Shown here piece by piece: positions 17,915 through 29,171 of a stretch of DNA of 64,000 bases. How positions within the stretch are numbered: the first letter of the stretch is position 1; each line of letters begins with the position of its first letter. A model generated the notes under the pieces. It did not search any database. It saw nothing but the letters and a program-made list of their open reading frames with translations, and was not told where the DNA came from. The DNA is from Algoriphagus sp. A40. Lineage in GTDB: Bacteria; Bacteroidota; Bacteroidia; Cytophagales; Cyclobacteriaceae. The stretch spans positions 62,001 to 126,000 of the forward strand of contig NZ_MUNY01000059.1 of assembly GCF_002002735.1 (NCBI RefSeq), read 5' to 3'. A program made the position numbers and the translations under genes.

Positions 17915-17931
17915 AATAGGGAATGTGTGGC

Positions 17932-17939
17932 CAAAGATA
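17932..17939 (-). promoter_or_regulatory. -7 element of the TetR gene
   Basis: TATCTTTG on the minus strand, 17 bp before the ATG; no clear -33 TTG is seen at the usual distance. Confidence 0.5.
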
Positions 17940-17950
17940 GGGACGGGTTG

Positions 17951-18006
17951 GGATTTCGGGCTTCAGGATTTTTGGATTTCGGATTTCGGATTTCGGATTT
18001 CGGAAT
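17951..18006. repeat. GGATTTC heptamer array between tetR and ligA
   Basis: Four perfect tandem copies of GGATTTC occupy 17974-18001, flanked by degenerate units (GGATTTC 17951, GGGCTTC 17958). The same unit occurs after the aldo/keto reductase gene (53087-53114) and, as the complement, before the mutarotase gene. Confidence 0.8.
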
Positions 18007-18028
18007 TATTGAATCAACCGTTTTATGA

Positions 18029-20602
<2,574 letters not shown>

Positions 20603-20605
<3 letters not shown>

Positions 20606-20651
20606 AAGCAAGACACAAGATATTAGACACAAGACTTAAGATTATAGACTT
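20603..20651 (+). repeat. Heptamer array beginning at the ligA stop codon
   Basis: Seven 7-bp units run in unbroken register from the TAG stop: TAGAAGC, AAGACAC, AAGATAT, TAGACAC and so on to TAGACTT (20645-20651). The consensus is (A/T)AGA(C/T)nn. Confidence 0.85.
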
Positions 20652-20760
20652 TTGGAACCATGGCGTATACCAAAGACAGGATGCTAGCTGAGATGATAGT
20701 TTTAGATGCGGAGATTTTGGGAAATAAGGGAGAGTTTAAAACAAACTGATCCAAAAAGTT

Positions 20761-21744
20761 ATGAAACCAAAAGACATTTTACTTTTCCAGAATGCTGACC
20801 AATCCGTCAATGTCTCTGTCTACTTTCAGAACGGGACGTTTTGGCTGACTCAGAAGACCATGGCCGAATTGTTTAATGTGGAAAGGACGGTTATTACTAA
20901 ACATCTAAACAATATTTTCAAAACCGGGGAGCTGGACAAAGATTCAGTATGTGCAAAAATTGCACATACTGCCGAAGATGGGAAAACCTACTCTACCAAT
21001 TTCCATCGCCTGGAAGCCATTCTGGCAGTAGGTTACCGAGTCAATTCAGTGCAGGCGACAGATTTTCGCAAGTGGGCAACCCAAACCTTAAATGAGTTTA
21101 TCATCAAGGGTTTTGTCATGGATGACGAGCGGATGAAGCAGGGGAAGCTCTTTGGGCAGGACTATTTTGATGAACTGCTGGAGCGTATCCGGGAGATCAG
21201 GGCCAGTGAGCGCAGGTTTTACCAGAAGATCACCGATCTCTACGCGCTAAGTACTGACTATGACCCGCAAAGCCAGCAAACCAGGGAGTTTTTTGGAATG
21301 GTGCAAAACAAACTTCACTGGGCAATCACCGGGAAAACAGCCGCCGAAATAATCTATACCGAGGCCGATGCCACCAAACTCTACATGGGACTAAAAACCT
21401 GGAAAGACGCCCCGGAAGGGAAAATCCAAAAAAGCGATGTGTCCATTGCCAAAAACTATCTCTCCCATCAGCATATCCAGGAACTGAACCGAATTGTGTC
21501 CGCCTATCTGGATCTGGCAGAAAACAATGCACAACGGGGAATGGCCTTCTCGATGCAGCAATGGGCCAAGTTTCTGGACAGCTTTCTGGAACTCTCCAGC
21601 TATCCGATCCTGCGGGACAAAGGAAAAGTGACCATGTTGGAAGCCAAACTGAAAGCCGAGAGCGAATTTGACAAATTTCGTGTCATCCAGGATCAAACCT
21701 ACCAGTCGGATTTTGATAAGTTGATAGCGAAGACAAAAAAATGA
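20761..21744 (+). CDS. RhuM-family protein
   Basis: A 327-residue member of the RhuM (virulence RhuM/DOC-associated) family. The N-terminal part, VYFQNGTFWLTQKTMAELF followed by VITKHLNNIF, looks like a KilA-N/BRO-type nucleic-acid-binding region. The middle is helical (DELLERIREIRASERRFYQK), followed by TDYDPQSQQTREFFGMVQNK, a diagnostic RhuM stretch. The molecular function is unknown; the family is patchily distributed and common in genomic islands, so this is probably an accessory gene. It is an orphan here, with a heptamer array upstream and a DUF1801 gene 70 bp downstream. Confidence 0.85.
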   Translation: MKPKDILLFQNADQSVNVSVYFQNGTFWLTQKTMAELFNVERTVITKHLNNIFKTGELDKDSVCAKIAHTAEDGKTYSTNFHRLEAILAVGYRVNSVQATDFRKWATQTLNEFIIKGFVMDDERMKQGKLFGQDYFDELLERIREIRASERRFYQKITDLYALSTDYDPQSQQTREFFGMVQNKLHWAITGKTAAEIIYTEADATKLYMGLKTWKDAPEGKIQKSDVSIAKNYLSHQHIQELNRIVSAYLDLAENNAQRGMAFSMQQWAKFLDSFLELSSYPILRDKGKVTMLEAKLKAESEFDKFRVIQDQTYQSDFDKLIAKTKK

Positions 21745-21814
21745 AGTGGATTGAAACCGAATCCAGGGAACCCCTAAGCGTACGCCCAAAAACCATTGGT
21801 TGAATTCTCAACAA

Positions 21815-22186
21815 ATGCTCCAAGACCTCCAGAACTTTTACCTCGACCAAGCTGAACCCAACAAGAGTTGCCTATTGACCTTGCGGCAAATCATCCTCGC
21901 TCAGGATCCGGAAATTTCCGAAACCCGGAAGTACGGCATGCCCTGCTTTTGCTTTCGGAAAAAAGCATTCTGTTACCTCTGGACGGACAAAAAAACCACT
22001 GAGCCGTATCTCCTTCTCGTCGAGGGAATGCTCCTGAAGAATCCAGATTTGGAAACAGGTGACAGAAGCAGGATGAAGATCTTCAGGGTCAATCCTGCTG
22101 CCGACTTACCATTAGAAAAAATCAGCGAAATACTGAACGGAGCCCTGGACTTGTACCGACAGGGAATAATCAAAACCAAGGGCTGA
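21815..22186 (+). CDS. DUF1801 domain protein
   Basis: About 123 residues from ATG 21815 (an in-frame TTG at 21800 would add five). The DUF1801 fold is recognisable from LRQIILAQDPEISETRKYGMPCF and the downstream FCYLWTDKKTTEPYLLLVEG. Members are small single-domain proteins related to YdhG/frataxin-like folds; no reaction is established. The aromatic and Cys-rich stretch (MPCFCFRKKAFCYLW) is striking, but whether it binds metal cannot be told. It follows rhuM on the same strand and may share its transcript. Confidence 0.8.
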   Translation: MLQDLQNFYLDQAEPNKSCLLTLRQIILAQDPEISETRKYGMPCFCFRKKAFCYLWTDKKTTEPYLLLVEGMLLKNPDLETGDRSRMKIFRVNPAADLPLEKISEILNGALDLYRQGIIKTKG

Positions 22187-22320
22187 TCGGAATTGAATTC
22201 ATTTTCAGACTCAATTAATTGACCTGTGGTTAAAGCAAAAAGGCCATTCCTCCTATCTTAGCGGGCTCAAAATCTCGAAAACGCCAGAAATTATTGGCAA
22301 AACTGCAAACCCAAATCCCC

Positions 22321-23493
22321 ATGAAAAGTCTGTTTTCCAACTTATTGTTTAAAGTCTTTGTCGCCATCGTTTTGGGCATGGTTTTCGGCCTGTATATGCC
22401 CGAGTGGTTCAACCGGATCTTTGCCACCTTCAATGCGCTTTTTGGTCAGTTTTTGAGCTTCGCCATCCCACTGATCATCATGGGTTTGATCATGCCGGCC
22501 ATCTCTGACCTGGGCAAAGGAGCTGGAAAACTGCTTCTTCTGACCGCCGGAATCGCCTACGGTTCCACACTTTTTTCGGGTTTTATGACCTATTTCGCAG
22601 CATCGGGCATCTTCCCTTCCCTGCTTGAATCCCATGTTAACTCGGCAAACGAGGTGGCAGAAAGCACCAAGGCACTGAGTCCCTATTTTTCTATTTCCAT
22701 CCCTCCTATTCTCGATGTGATGTCGGCCTTGGTCCTGGCATTTATGGTGGGCTTGGGGCTTTCCTTTCAGGAAAAATCCACGCTGAAAACCGCCGTCAAA
22801 GACTTTCAGATCATCATCATGCAGGTGATCGAAAACTTAATTGTACCGCTGTTGCCGCTCTTTATTTTGGGTATTTTTGCCAATATGGCTTTTAGCGGGC
22901 AGGTGTTTGAAATCCTCTCGGTCTTTCTGAACATCATCGGCGTCATATTCGCGCTCCACATCCTATTATTACTCGTACAATACTTTGTCGCAGGGATCAT
23001 TGTCAAGAGAAATCCATTGCGCCTGCTGGCTACGATGATGCCTGCCTATTTTACTGCTTTGGGTACCCAATCATCTGCAGCCACCATCCCCGTCACTCTG
23101 ATCCAGACCGAAAAAAACGGAGTTCCCGAGAAAGTAGCGGGCTTTGTCATTCCGCTTTGCGCAACCATTCACCTCTCCGGAAGCACCATGAAGATCACTG
23201 CATGCGCGATGGCACTTATGATCCTGGAAGGAGTCCCTTTTGATTTAACTCTTTTTGCAGGGTTTATTTTTATGCTTGGGATAGCGATGGTCGCAGCACC
23301 AGGTGTTCCTGGCGGGGCAATTATGGCTGCCATTGGGATACTTCAAGCAATGTTGGGTTTCAATGAAGAGATGATCGGGCTGATGGTGGCGCTGTATATC
23401 GCCATGGACAGCTTTGGCACTGCCTGCAACGTGACCGGCGACGGGGCAATTGCTCTGGTTGTCAACAAACTGACAGGGGAAACCAAAAGCTAG
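22321..23493 (+). CDS. Dicarboxylate/amino acid:cation symporter (GltP/DctA family), first copy
   Basis: About 390 residues, entirely hydrophobic, in the glutamate-transporter fold. Start is ATG 22321 (MKSLFSNLLFKVFVAIVLGMVFGLYMPEWF); an upstream in-frame TTG would add an unlikely polar tail. Hairpin HP1 has ALGTQSSAATIP (serine-rich substrate loop), TM7 has HLSGSTMKIT in place of the more usual NMDGT-type motif, and HP2 carries AAPGVPGGAIM. The motif change suggests a substrate preference different from the second copy at 25153. It should couple Na+ or H+ to uptake of a small carboxylate or amino acid. Confidence 0.88.
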   Translation: MKSLFSNLLFKVFVAIVLGMVFGLYMPEWFNRIFATFNALFGQFLSFAIPLIIMGLIMPAISDLGKGAGKLLLLTAGIAYGSTLFSGFMTYFAASGIFPSLLESHVNSANEVAESTKALSPYFSISIPPILDVMSALVLAFMVGLGLSFQEKSTLKTAVKDFQIIIMQVIENLIVPLLPLFILGIFANMAFSGQVFEILSVFLNIIGVIFALHILLLLVQYFVAGIIVKRNPLRLLATMMPAYFTALGTQSSAATIPVTLIQTEKNGVPEKVAGFVIPLCATIHLSGSTMKITACAMALMILEGVPFDLTLFAGFIFMLGIAMVAAPGVPGGAIMAAIGILQAMLGFNEEMIGLMVALYIAMDSFGTACNVTGDGAIALVVNKLTGETKS

Positions 23494-23565
23494 TTTCATT
23501 CTGACATAGGTTTCTGACCTTCTTTTTCAGCAAAAATTCTTGTATTTTTTTTGAAAAAACGTAGG

Positions 23566-23997
23566 ATGACTACCGAAAACCTAAAACAGGCGGTCCCTTT
23601 TTTCATGGTCACTTCAATGGAAAAATCATTGGATTTTTATGTAAGAGGCTTGGGATTTGGGATTAAAATCGAGTGGAAACCAAACGGAACCATCGAATGG
23701 TGCTGGTTGGAAAGGGATGGGGTTGCGGTGATGCTTCAGGAATTTCGGGAGGGATTTTTACCTAATGACCCGCTGGGAACGGGTAGTTCTGTTTGCTTTA
23801 TCTGTAGGGATGCTTTGGATATTTATGGGGAATTTCTCCAACGAAACCTTGAGCTAGAAGAACCTTTTGTCGGTAATGGCATGTGGGTGGTGGCCATCCG
23901 GGATCCGGACGGATACGAGCTGGTCTTCGAAAGCCTCACCGACGTGCCTGAGGAAACCCGCTATTCCGATTGGCTCAATTCTAAAAAGTCAGATTAG
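23566..23997 (+). CDS. VOC-family (glyoxalase/bleomycin-resistance fold) protein
   Basis: About 143 residues starting at ATG 23566 (MTTENLKQAVPFFMVTSMEK). Two beta-alpha-beta-beta-beta units are apparent: the first has VTSMEKSLDFYVRGLGFGIK, the second ends VAIRDPDGYELVFESL, where the glutamate is the usual metal ligand of VOC proteins. DRDGVAVMLQ-like text appears as ERDGVAVMLQEF. Members range from glyoxalases and dioxygenases to drug-binding proteins, so no substrate can be named. It is probably a single-gene transcript. Confidence 0.85.
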   Translation: MTTENLKQAVPFFMVTSMEKSLDFYVRGLGFGIKIEWKPNGTIEWCWLERDGVAVMLQEFREGFLPNDPLGTGSSVCFICRDALDIYGEFLQRNLELEEPFVGNGMWVVAIRDPDGYELVFESLTDVPEETRYSDWLNSKKSD

Positions 23998-24265
23998 CCT
24001 CTGCTTCGGCAAGCGGTAATTAACTCCCTACTTTCAAATCCAATGTTTAAAGAAAAATCAAAACTGAAATCTACATTCTTGGCCTTTCGGATCAAGTTTT
24101 GACTGACTTCATGCGAAATCCCGTTTGGAATTCCTTTTTCAGGCAATCCAAAGGGAGACGAGGGTTGGTGCATCCCTATTTCAAAAAATCACAAAAAATT
24201 TCTTGAATCCTCTTTAAAATTTAATCCTATTTTTTTTTCAGCTAGATTTATCGCCAATACTTATT

Positions 24266-24634
24266 ATGAGGACTATAGGGACATTATTCATATTTCTCAA
24301 CCTAATTGGATTGCTTGGCATTTGGGCAAGCCAATCAGTTTCCTCATTGGATTCTGACATCCAGATAATAAGTGATTTTCCCCAATCAGAAATTACCATT
24401 CAGCAAAGTCCGATACAGAAAATTGGTGAACCACTTCCCAATAGCTTCGTTCCTGAAAGGCCTGTTGTCCGAGCACCTCATTATTTTTTCGAAGCTCAGT
24501 TCATCTTGGAACATTTTTCCGGTTTATCAGCAAATTATGAATCAAAAGGGCGCACTTATCAAAAATTAGCCCTTTGTATCGACTCCAGTTTACCAGGATT
24601 TTTAATAGTTTTTCCCCACCACTATTTCACCTAG
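24266..24634 (+). CDS. Small hypothetical exported or membrane-anchored protein
   Basis: A 122-residue frame with a hydrophobic N terminus (MRTIGTLFIFLNLIGLLGIWASQ) that could be a signal peptide or a single anchor, followed by a soluble part with no domain I recognise. The C-terminal KLALCIDSSLPGFLIVFPHHYFT is hydrophobic and could be buried. A small A/T-rich hairpin (24640-24660) sits just after the stop. Support is moderate: the frame is well formed with a good leader, but no homology is evident. Confidence 0.45.
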   Translation: MRTIGTLFIFLNLIGLLGIWASQSVSSLDSDIQIISDFPQSEITIQQSPIQKIGEPLPNSFVPERPVVRAPHYFFEAQFILEHFSGLSANYESKGRTYQKLALCIDSSLPGFLIVFPHHYFT

Positions 24635-25152
24635 GGCCTAGAAAAACCGAATGTTTTTCTAAAAAGCTGGCAAGGGCCAAGAAAACTTCATTTCCCAGAA
24701 TGAAAGATTTCACTCCTTACCCATGAGATCCATTGCTTTGAACAGATTTGATCTTGATCGAAAGGTTAATATCCAAACCGATTCAGCGATTTCCTCCAGA
24801 CAAAAGAATATTCTCTGTCCTAGAGTTAGTCGTTTAGACATAGGAATCTACTCGCTTTAAGCATTTCTAAGTCTTGCCCTTTTAGGAAAAACGTGGGCAC
24901 TACACTAACCTTTCGCTTAAACAACTTCCTTGATCAGCCGGTTTTTTTGAGCAAAATCTACTCGAAACAACCTCGGTTAGAGTCCCGGATACCTACTCCA
25001 CAATCTTAAAATTTCATCCAATCCAGTCGATTTCTTGACTCAATTCCAGACTTGCATGATGGGAAAAATCTACAGCAATCAAATCTTGGATTTATCCTCA
25101 CTCATATCTCCCATTCACCCCAATTACAGTCCCAACTGATTACGATTAACTT
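24635..25152. other. Intergenic region without a visible gene
   Basis: About 520 bases before the second symporter gene. It opens with a hairpin (AGAAAAAC/GTTTTTCT, 24640-24660) that could end the preceding small gene. No convincing frame, RNA gene or promoter pair was found in the rest. Confidence 0.5.
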
Positions 25153-26589
25153 ATGACACTTAAAAAATCAAGCGCAATCCCATTCATTCTGGTGGCACTA
25201 GCTACACAGGCGGCGGTATTCATTGTAATTCATTTGCTTTGGCCCGAATCCTTATCAGACTCACTACTCATCGCCAGCAGATGGCTAGGATTGGTTGCAG
25301 TTGTCGGCTACTGTCTGAAGCGGGCATCACTTACTACATGGATTTTTGGCAGTATGCTGATTGGTACAGCCATCGGTGCTGACTTTCCCGAAGTGGCGAT
25401 GAACCTGAAAGTAGTCAGTCAGGTTTTTCTCAAACTGATCAAAACTGTCATTGCTCCGCTACTCTTTGGAACTCTGGTCGTAGGCATTGCCGGACATTCC
25501 AACTTGAAACAGGTGGGAAGAATGGGCTGGAAGTCACTCTTGTACTTTGAAATTGTCACAACTCTTGCGCTCATAATCGGCTTATTGGCAATCAACATTT
25601 CGCAGGCAGGAGTCGGTATTGAACTCCCTGTTGGCGAGGTGCCTCTTCAGGGGACTGCCCGCGGTTGGCAGGAAGTTATCCTTCACATTTTTCCAGAAAA
25701 TATCGCCAAATCCATCTTTGAAGGGGAAATTCTTCAAATCGTCATCTTCAGTATTTTGTTTGGGATTGGATTGGCACTGGTAAAAGACGGGAAAAAGAAA
25801 GCTTTCATGCTGAACTTCACCGAAAGCCTCTCTGAAGTCATGTTTAATTTCACCAGAGTGATCATGTATTTCGCGCCTTTTGGAGTCGGAGCTGCAATTG
25901 CCTACACCGTGGGGGAAATGGGCCTAGGGATCTTAGTCAATCTCTTTCATTTGTTAGCCACCTTGTATGTTGCGCTACTGGCTTTTCTCGTGGTTGTTTT
26001 GCTCCCAATTGCCTTGTCACTCAAAATTCCTGTGATCAAATTTTTGAAGGCAATCACCGAACCTGTGTCGATTGCTTTTGCCACAACCAGTTCTGAAGCA
26101 GCACTACCCAAAGCAATGGAAGCCATGGAGAAGTTTGGTGTACCGCGGAAAATTGTGGCTTTTGTTATGCCCACAGGCTATAGCTTCAACTTGGACGGAA
26201 CCACGCTCTACCTAGCTTTGGCCTCCATTTTTGTAGCTCAGGCAGCTGGGATCAAAATGGGTCTAGAAGATCAAATTTTGATGGTACTGACCTTGATGCT
26301 GACCAGCAAAGGCGTCGCTGGAATCCCCAGAGCCTCGCTGATCATCCTGATGGGAACCGCCGCTAGCTTTAATCTGCCAATGGCTCCTATTTTTCTGATT
26401 TTGGCCATCGACGAATTGATGGACATGGCTCGAACTTCGGTCAATGTAATTGGAAACTGCCTGGCAACTGTTGTAATAGCTAAGTGGGAAGGAGAATTTG
26501 GGTTGCAGGAAGTTGATCATGCTGATTCAATTTCTCTTGAATATGAGTCTGAAAATAGGACGGAAATATCCACAACAATCCAAGATTAA
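25153..26589 (+). CDS. Dicarboxylate/amino acid:cation symporter (GltP/DctA family), second copy
   Basis: A 478-residue glutamate-transporter-fold protein, more canonical than the copy at 22321. FLKLIKTVIAPLLFGTLVVGIAGH matches TM2-3; HP1 carries AFATTSSEAALPKAM; TM7 carries SFNLDGTTLYLALA, the NxDGT sodium/substrate motif; HP2 carries TSKGVAGIPRASLIIL. Two extra helices at the N terminus (residues about 8-55) precede the standard fold. The C-terminal tail of about 40 residues is polar and acidic. It should import aspartate, glutamate or C4-dicarboxylates. DedA follows 53 bp downstream and may be co-transcribed. Confidence 0.93.
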   Translation: MTLKKSSAIPFILVALATQAAVFIVIHLLWPESLSDSLLIASRWLGLVAVVGYCLKRASLTTWIFGSMLIGTAIGADFPEVAMNLKVVSQVFLKLIKTVIAPLLFGTLVVGIAGHSNLKQVGRMGWKSLLYFEIVTTLALIIGLLAINISQAGVGIELPVGEVPLQGTARGWQEVILHIFPENIAKSIFEGEILQIVIFSILFGIGLALVKDGKKKAFMLNFTESLSEVMFNFTRVIMYFAPFGVGAAIAYTVGEMGLGILVNLFHLLATLYVALLAFLVVVLLPIALSLKIPVIKFLKAITEPVSIAFATTSSEAALPKAMEAMEKFGVPRKIVAFVMPTGYSFNLDGTTLYLALASIFVAQAAGIKMGLEDQILMVLTLMLTSKGVAGIPRASLIILMGTAASFNLPMAPIFLILAIDELMDMARTSVNVIGNCLATVVIAKWEGEFGLQEVDHADSISLEYESENRTEISTTIQD

Positions 26590-26642
26590 ATTCATGGAAA
26601 TGTCATCAGCACGAAAGAAAACTGTAAAAACCCAAAAACTCC

Positions 26643-27275
26643 ATGGTTGAATTTATTCAGTCCATTCTAGAAATTTTGAGTCCTGCACTGATCATCAATC
26701 GGGGTGGGCTCATTCTTTTATTGGCTATCGTTTTTACAGAAAATGGAGTGTTTTTCGGTTTTTTTCTACCCGGAGATTCCCTGTTGTTCCTGGCCGGAAT
26801 GCTTTGTGGATTGCCTATTTTAGATTTATCCATTTATTTACTGGTCCTCTATATTGCATTTGCAGCATTCCTGGGATATATCGTATCATACTTCGTAGGA
26901 CTTAAGTTAGGAAAGTGGTTGCTTTCACGCCCAGACTCACTTTTCTTCAAATCCAGCTATCTCAATGCTGCTTCTTCCTATTTCGAAAAACGGCATAACG
27001 GCGCCATCATCATCGGTCGGTTTATTCCAGTCATTCGGACTTTTCTTCCTATTTGTTTGGGGTTAATCAAATCTGATTTCAAGAATTTTATGATCTATAA
27101 TCTAATCGGGGCTTTGGTCTGGACTTCCAGCTTGGTCCTTGGGGGGTATTTTCTGAAAATCATCTTCCCAGACCTCATCCATTATCTGGAATGGATTGTT
27201 ATCACACTGATCGCAATTACATCCATTCCCCTAATTCGACAGTATCTTAAACTCAAGCGAAATCCTAACTCCTAA
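26643..27275 (+). CDS. DedA-family membrane protein
   Basis: A 210-residue VTT/DedA-domain protein. Characteristic segments are TENGVFFGFFLPGDSLLFLAG, then YFVGLKLGKWLLSRPD, then IIGRFIPVIRTFLPICLGL with the conserved arginines of the re-entrant loops. DedA proteins are linked to lipid scrambling (undecaprenyl phosphate or phospholipid recycling) and membrane homeostasis; which lipid this one handles cannot be read from the sequence. It sits 53 bp after the symporter gene on the same strand. Confidence 0.9.
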   Translation: MVEFIQSILEILSPALIINRGGLILLLAIVFTENGVFFGFFLPGDSLLFLAGMLCGLPILDLSIYLLVLYIAFAAFLGYIVSYFVGLKLGKWLLSRPDSLFFKSSYLNAASSYFEKRHNGAIIIGRFIPVIRTFLPICLGLIKSDFKNFMIYNLIGALVWTSSLVLGGYFLKIIFPDLIHYLEWIVITLIAITSIPLIRQYLKLKRNPNS

Positions 27276-27479
27276 TTCAATTCAGGAAGAATGAGATTCC
27301 TTTAAATCAATTCTTGAGAAATCCTGGTATTTGTATTTATGACTTTCCAAAAAGTTGCGGAGACCTAGGATTTACCCAAATAGTTCAAGGGAAAAATCTC
27401 TCCTGGCATTTCCCTCATGTTCACGATTTCCAACGTCTTTTTCCTATTTTTCCCAACTTAACCCTCCAAATCCTGAAAG

Positions 27480-28220
27480 GTGACTCTGGAACAACTCATC
27501 ATTTGCGTTTTGCTATTACTCCTAATTGGAGGAGGAGTTGGGATTATTTTCCTTTTTAAAAAGCTTCAAAAAATCATCGAGGAAAACCGGAAATCCGCTG
27601 AACTCCTGAGTCAGCTGGAGCAAAAAACAGGATCTCTGAGACTCGAAACACTGGAGTCCAAACTGAATCCGCACCTATTTAAGAATATCCTGAATTCAAT
27701 CCAGTCGCATGCGTACCAGACCTACTTTGCACTCGACAAACTCGCAAACGTGCTGGACTATATTCTCTATGAAAGCCGCCAAAAGTTTGTAAGTCCAAAG
27801 GAGGAAATTGATTTTGCATTGAATCTTATCGAAATCAACAAAATCAAACTAAGCCCTCTGTTTGAACTCAGCGTAAAGACCAAAATCGAGGAGAAAAATC
27901 CGATCTATCTTTCAAAAATTTTGGCACCGATGATTTCCATTGATCTCATCGAAAACGCCTTCAAGCACGCTGACCTTCAGAGTGGTGATTCCTTTATCCG
28001 GATCATCATCGAACTGAAAAATGGAGTGTTTTCCATCTTGGTTTCCAATAAAGTTTCCTCAAAATCATCCCTTTTCAAAGCCAACAGCGGACTTGGAATG
28101 GAATCTCTGGACCAGCGGCTGAATATCCTCTACAAGGGACGCTATACTCTGGAAAGATTCAAGGAGGGGGAAGTTTACCTGGCTCAACTTAAAATCGACC
28201 TGAATGGAAAAGGAACTTAA
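27480..28220 (+). CDS. LytS-type sensor histidine kinase with one membrane segment
   Basis: A 246-residue kinase of the His_kinase (LytS/YpdA) class. The GTG start is the first available codon after an in-frame stop at 27474. One N-terminal membrane helix (residues 5-26) is followed by a short linker, the phospho-acceptor H65 in KLNPHLFKNILNSI, the N-box PMISIDLIENAFKHA and a G-box NSGLGMESLDQRL. Family members usually carry several N-terminal helices or a large sensor domain; this one has almost no extracytoplasmic part. It overlaps the LytTR regulator gene by 17 bp, so the pair is translationally coupled. Confidence 0.9.
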   Translation: MTLEQLIICVLLLLLIGGGVGIIFLFKKLQKIIEENRKSAELLSQLEQKTGSLRLETLESKLNPHLFKNILNSIQSHAYQTYFALDKLANVLDYILYESRQKFVSPKEEIDFALNLIEINKIKLSPLFELSVKTKIEEKNPIYLSKILAPMISIDLIENAFKHADLQSGDSFIRIIIELKNGVFSILVSNKVSSKSSLFKANSGLGMESLDQRLNILYKGRYTLERFKEGEVYLAQLKIDLNGKGT

Positions 28221-28923
28221 ATGCCTGCTTTTGGACGATGAGTTGCCCGGTCTGACTTATCTCAAAATGCTTTGCGAGCAGATTCCGGGACTTCGTGTGG
28301 TAAAGTCCTTCAATGATCCTTCCCGGTTTTTGGAGGAACTCCCAAATCTTGATTTTGATCTCTGTATCCTTGACATTGAGATGCCACAATTTGACGGATT
28401 GAAGGTGGCCAACCTCCTTCAGGGTAAAGCGGTCATTTTTGCGACAGCTTATAAAGAATATGCGGCAGAGGCTTTTGATCTCAATGCCGTAGATTACCTG
28501 CGAAAGCCTGTTTCTATTGACCGACTAAAGCTGGCTATAGACAAAGCCAGGATCCGGATCAATGCCCAGCACGAACCAAACCGTTTTTTTACCTGCAATA
28601 CGGACAAAGGAAAAGCATTAGTATCCATTGATCAGTTGGCTTGGATCAGAACATCTTTGATAGAAAGCCGGGACAAAACCGCACATCTGAAAGACGGCAC
28701 TTCCCTCCTGCTCAAGAACATATCTTTTGAAACCCTCCAAAGTTCCCTCCCGACAAGTTCTTTTGCCCGGATCAACAAGCAGGAAATTATCAACCTGGGA
28801 ATTGTCCGGTTCTTTTCCCATGACCAGATCACCACAGTTTTGAATCAGGAATCCGGCAAACCCTTAATTCTCAACCTGAGCGAGCGGTACCGGGAGGAAT
28901 TTCTCAAAAAAGTGAATTCCTGA
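28204..28923 (+). CDS. LytTR-family response regulator
   Basis: A 239-residue regulator. The receiver has the acidic pair D11-D12 and likely phosphorylated D57 (LDIEMPQFDGL), with FATAYKEYAAEAFDLNAVDYLRKP closing the domain. The C-terminal LytTR domain (about 130-235) includes SFARINKQEIINLGIV and LNLSERYREEFLKK, the usual end of these DNA-binding domains. It receives phosphate from the overlapping LytS kinase. Adjacent possible targets are the CPA2 antiporter 248 bp downstream or the symporter/DedA genes, but no paired LytTR site was identified. Confidence 0.92.
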   Translation: MEKELKCLLLDDELPGLTYLKMLCEQIPGLRVVKSFNDPSRFLEELPNLDFDLCILDIEMPQFDGLKVANLLQGKAVIFATAYKEYAAEAFDLNAVDYLRKPVSIDRLKLAIDKARIRINAQHEPNRFFTCNTDKGKALVSIDQLAWIRTSLIESRDKTAHLKDGTSLLLKNISFETLQSSLPTSSFARINKQEIINLGIVRFFSHDQITTVLNQESGKPLILNLSERYREEFLKKVNS

Positions 28924-29171
28924 ACTTGTTACAAAAAATTCCTGACTTGTACCATTTGAGAGGTAATACAGGATAATCCCTAAGTTTTTCAAATCGATTT
29001 GCCCCAAATTAGTGTGGATTTGGAATGACAGCCTTGTCATTTACACCCGGGGATGAAAGCCTGATCCAAGCCAGGCCAGGTAGCTTTTCTGACAGAAGAA
29101 TGAAAACAAGTTAGGCTGAACGGAAAGTTATCTGCATCGCCCGGACCAAATCTATTAAACCAAAAGAATCA

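Noticed and set aside
17974..18001. Considered as a CRISPR-like array
   Set aside because: Repeat units are 7 bp without spacers and no cas gene is present; it belongs to the heptamer class.
20660..20750. A 29-codon frame upstream of rhuM (starting MAYTKDRM)
   Set aside because: Too short and unrecognised; starts directly after the heptamer array. Could be a remnant, but the evidence is too weak to list.
22254..22261. TATCTTAG as a promoter for the first symporter gene
   Set aside because: Only six to seven of eight positions match and no TTG lies at the right distance.
22294..23551. In-frame TTG starts for the first symporter (22294) and VOC gene (23551)
   Set aside because: ATG codons at 22321 and 23566 give the expected N termini; the TTG extensions add unlikely polar or basic tails.
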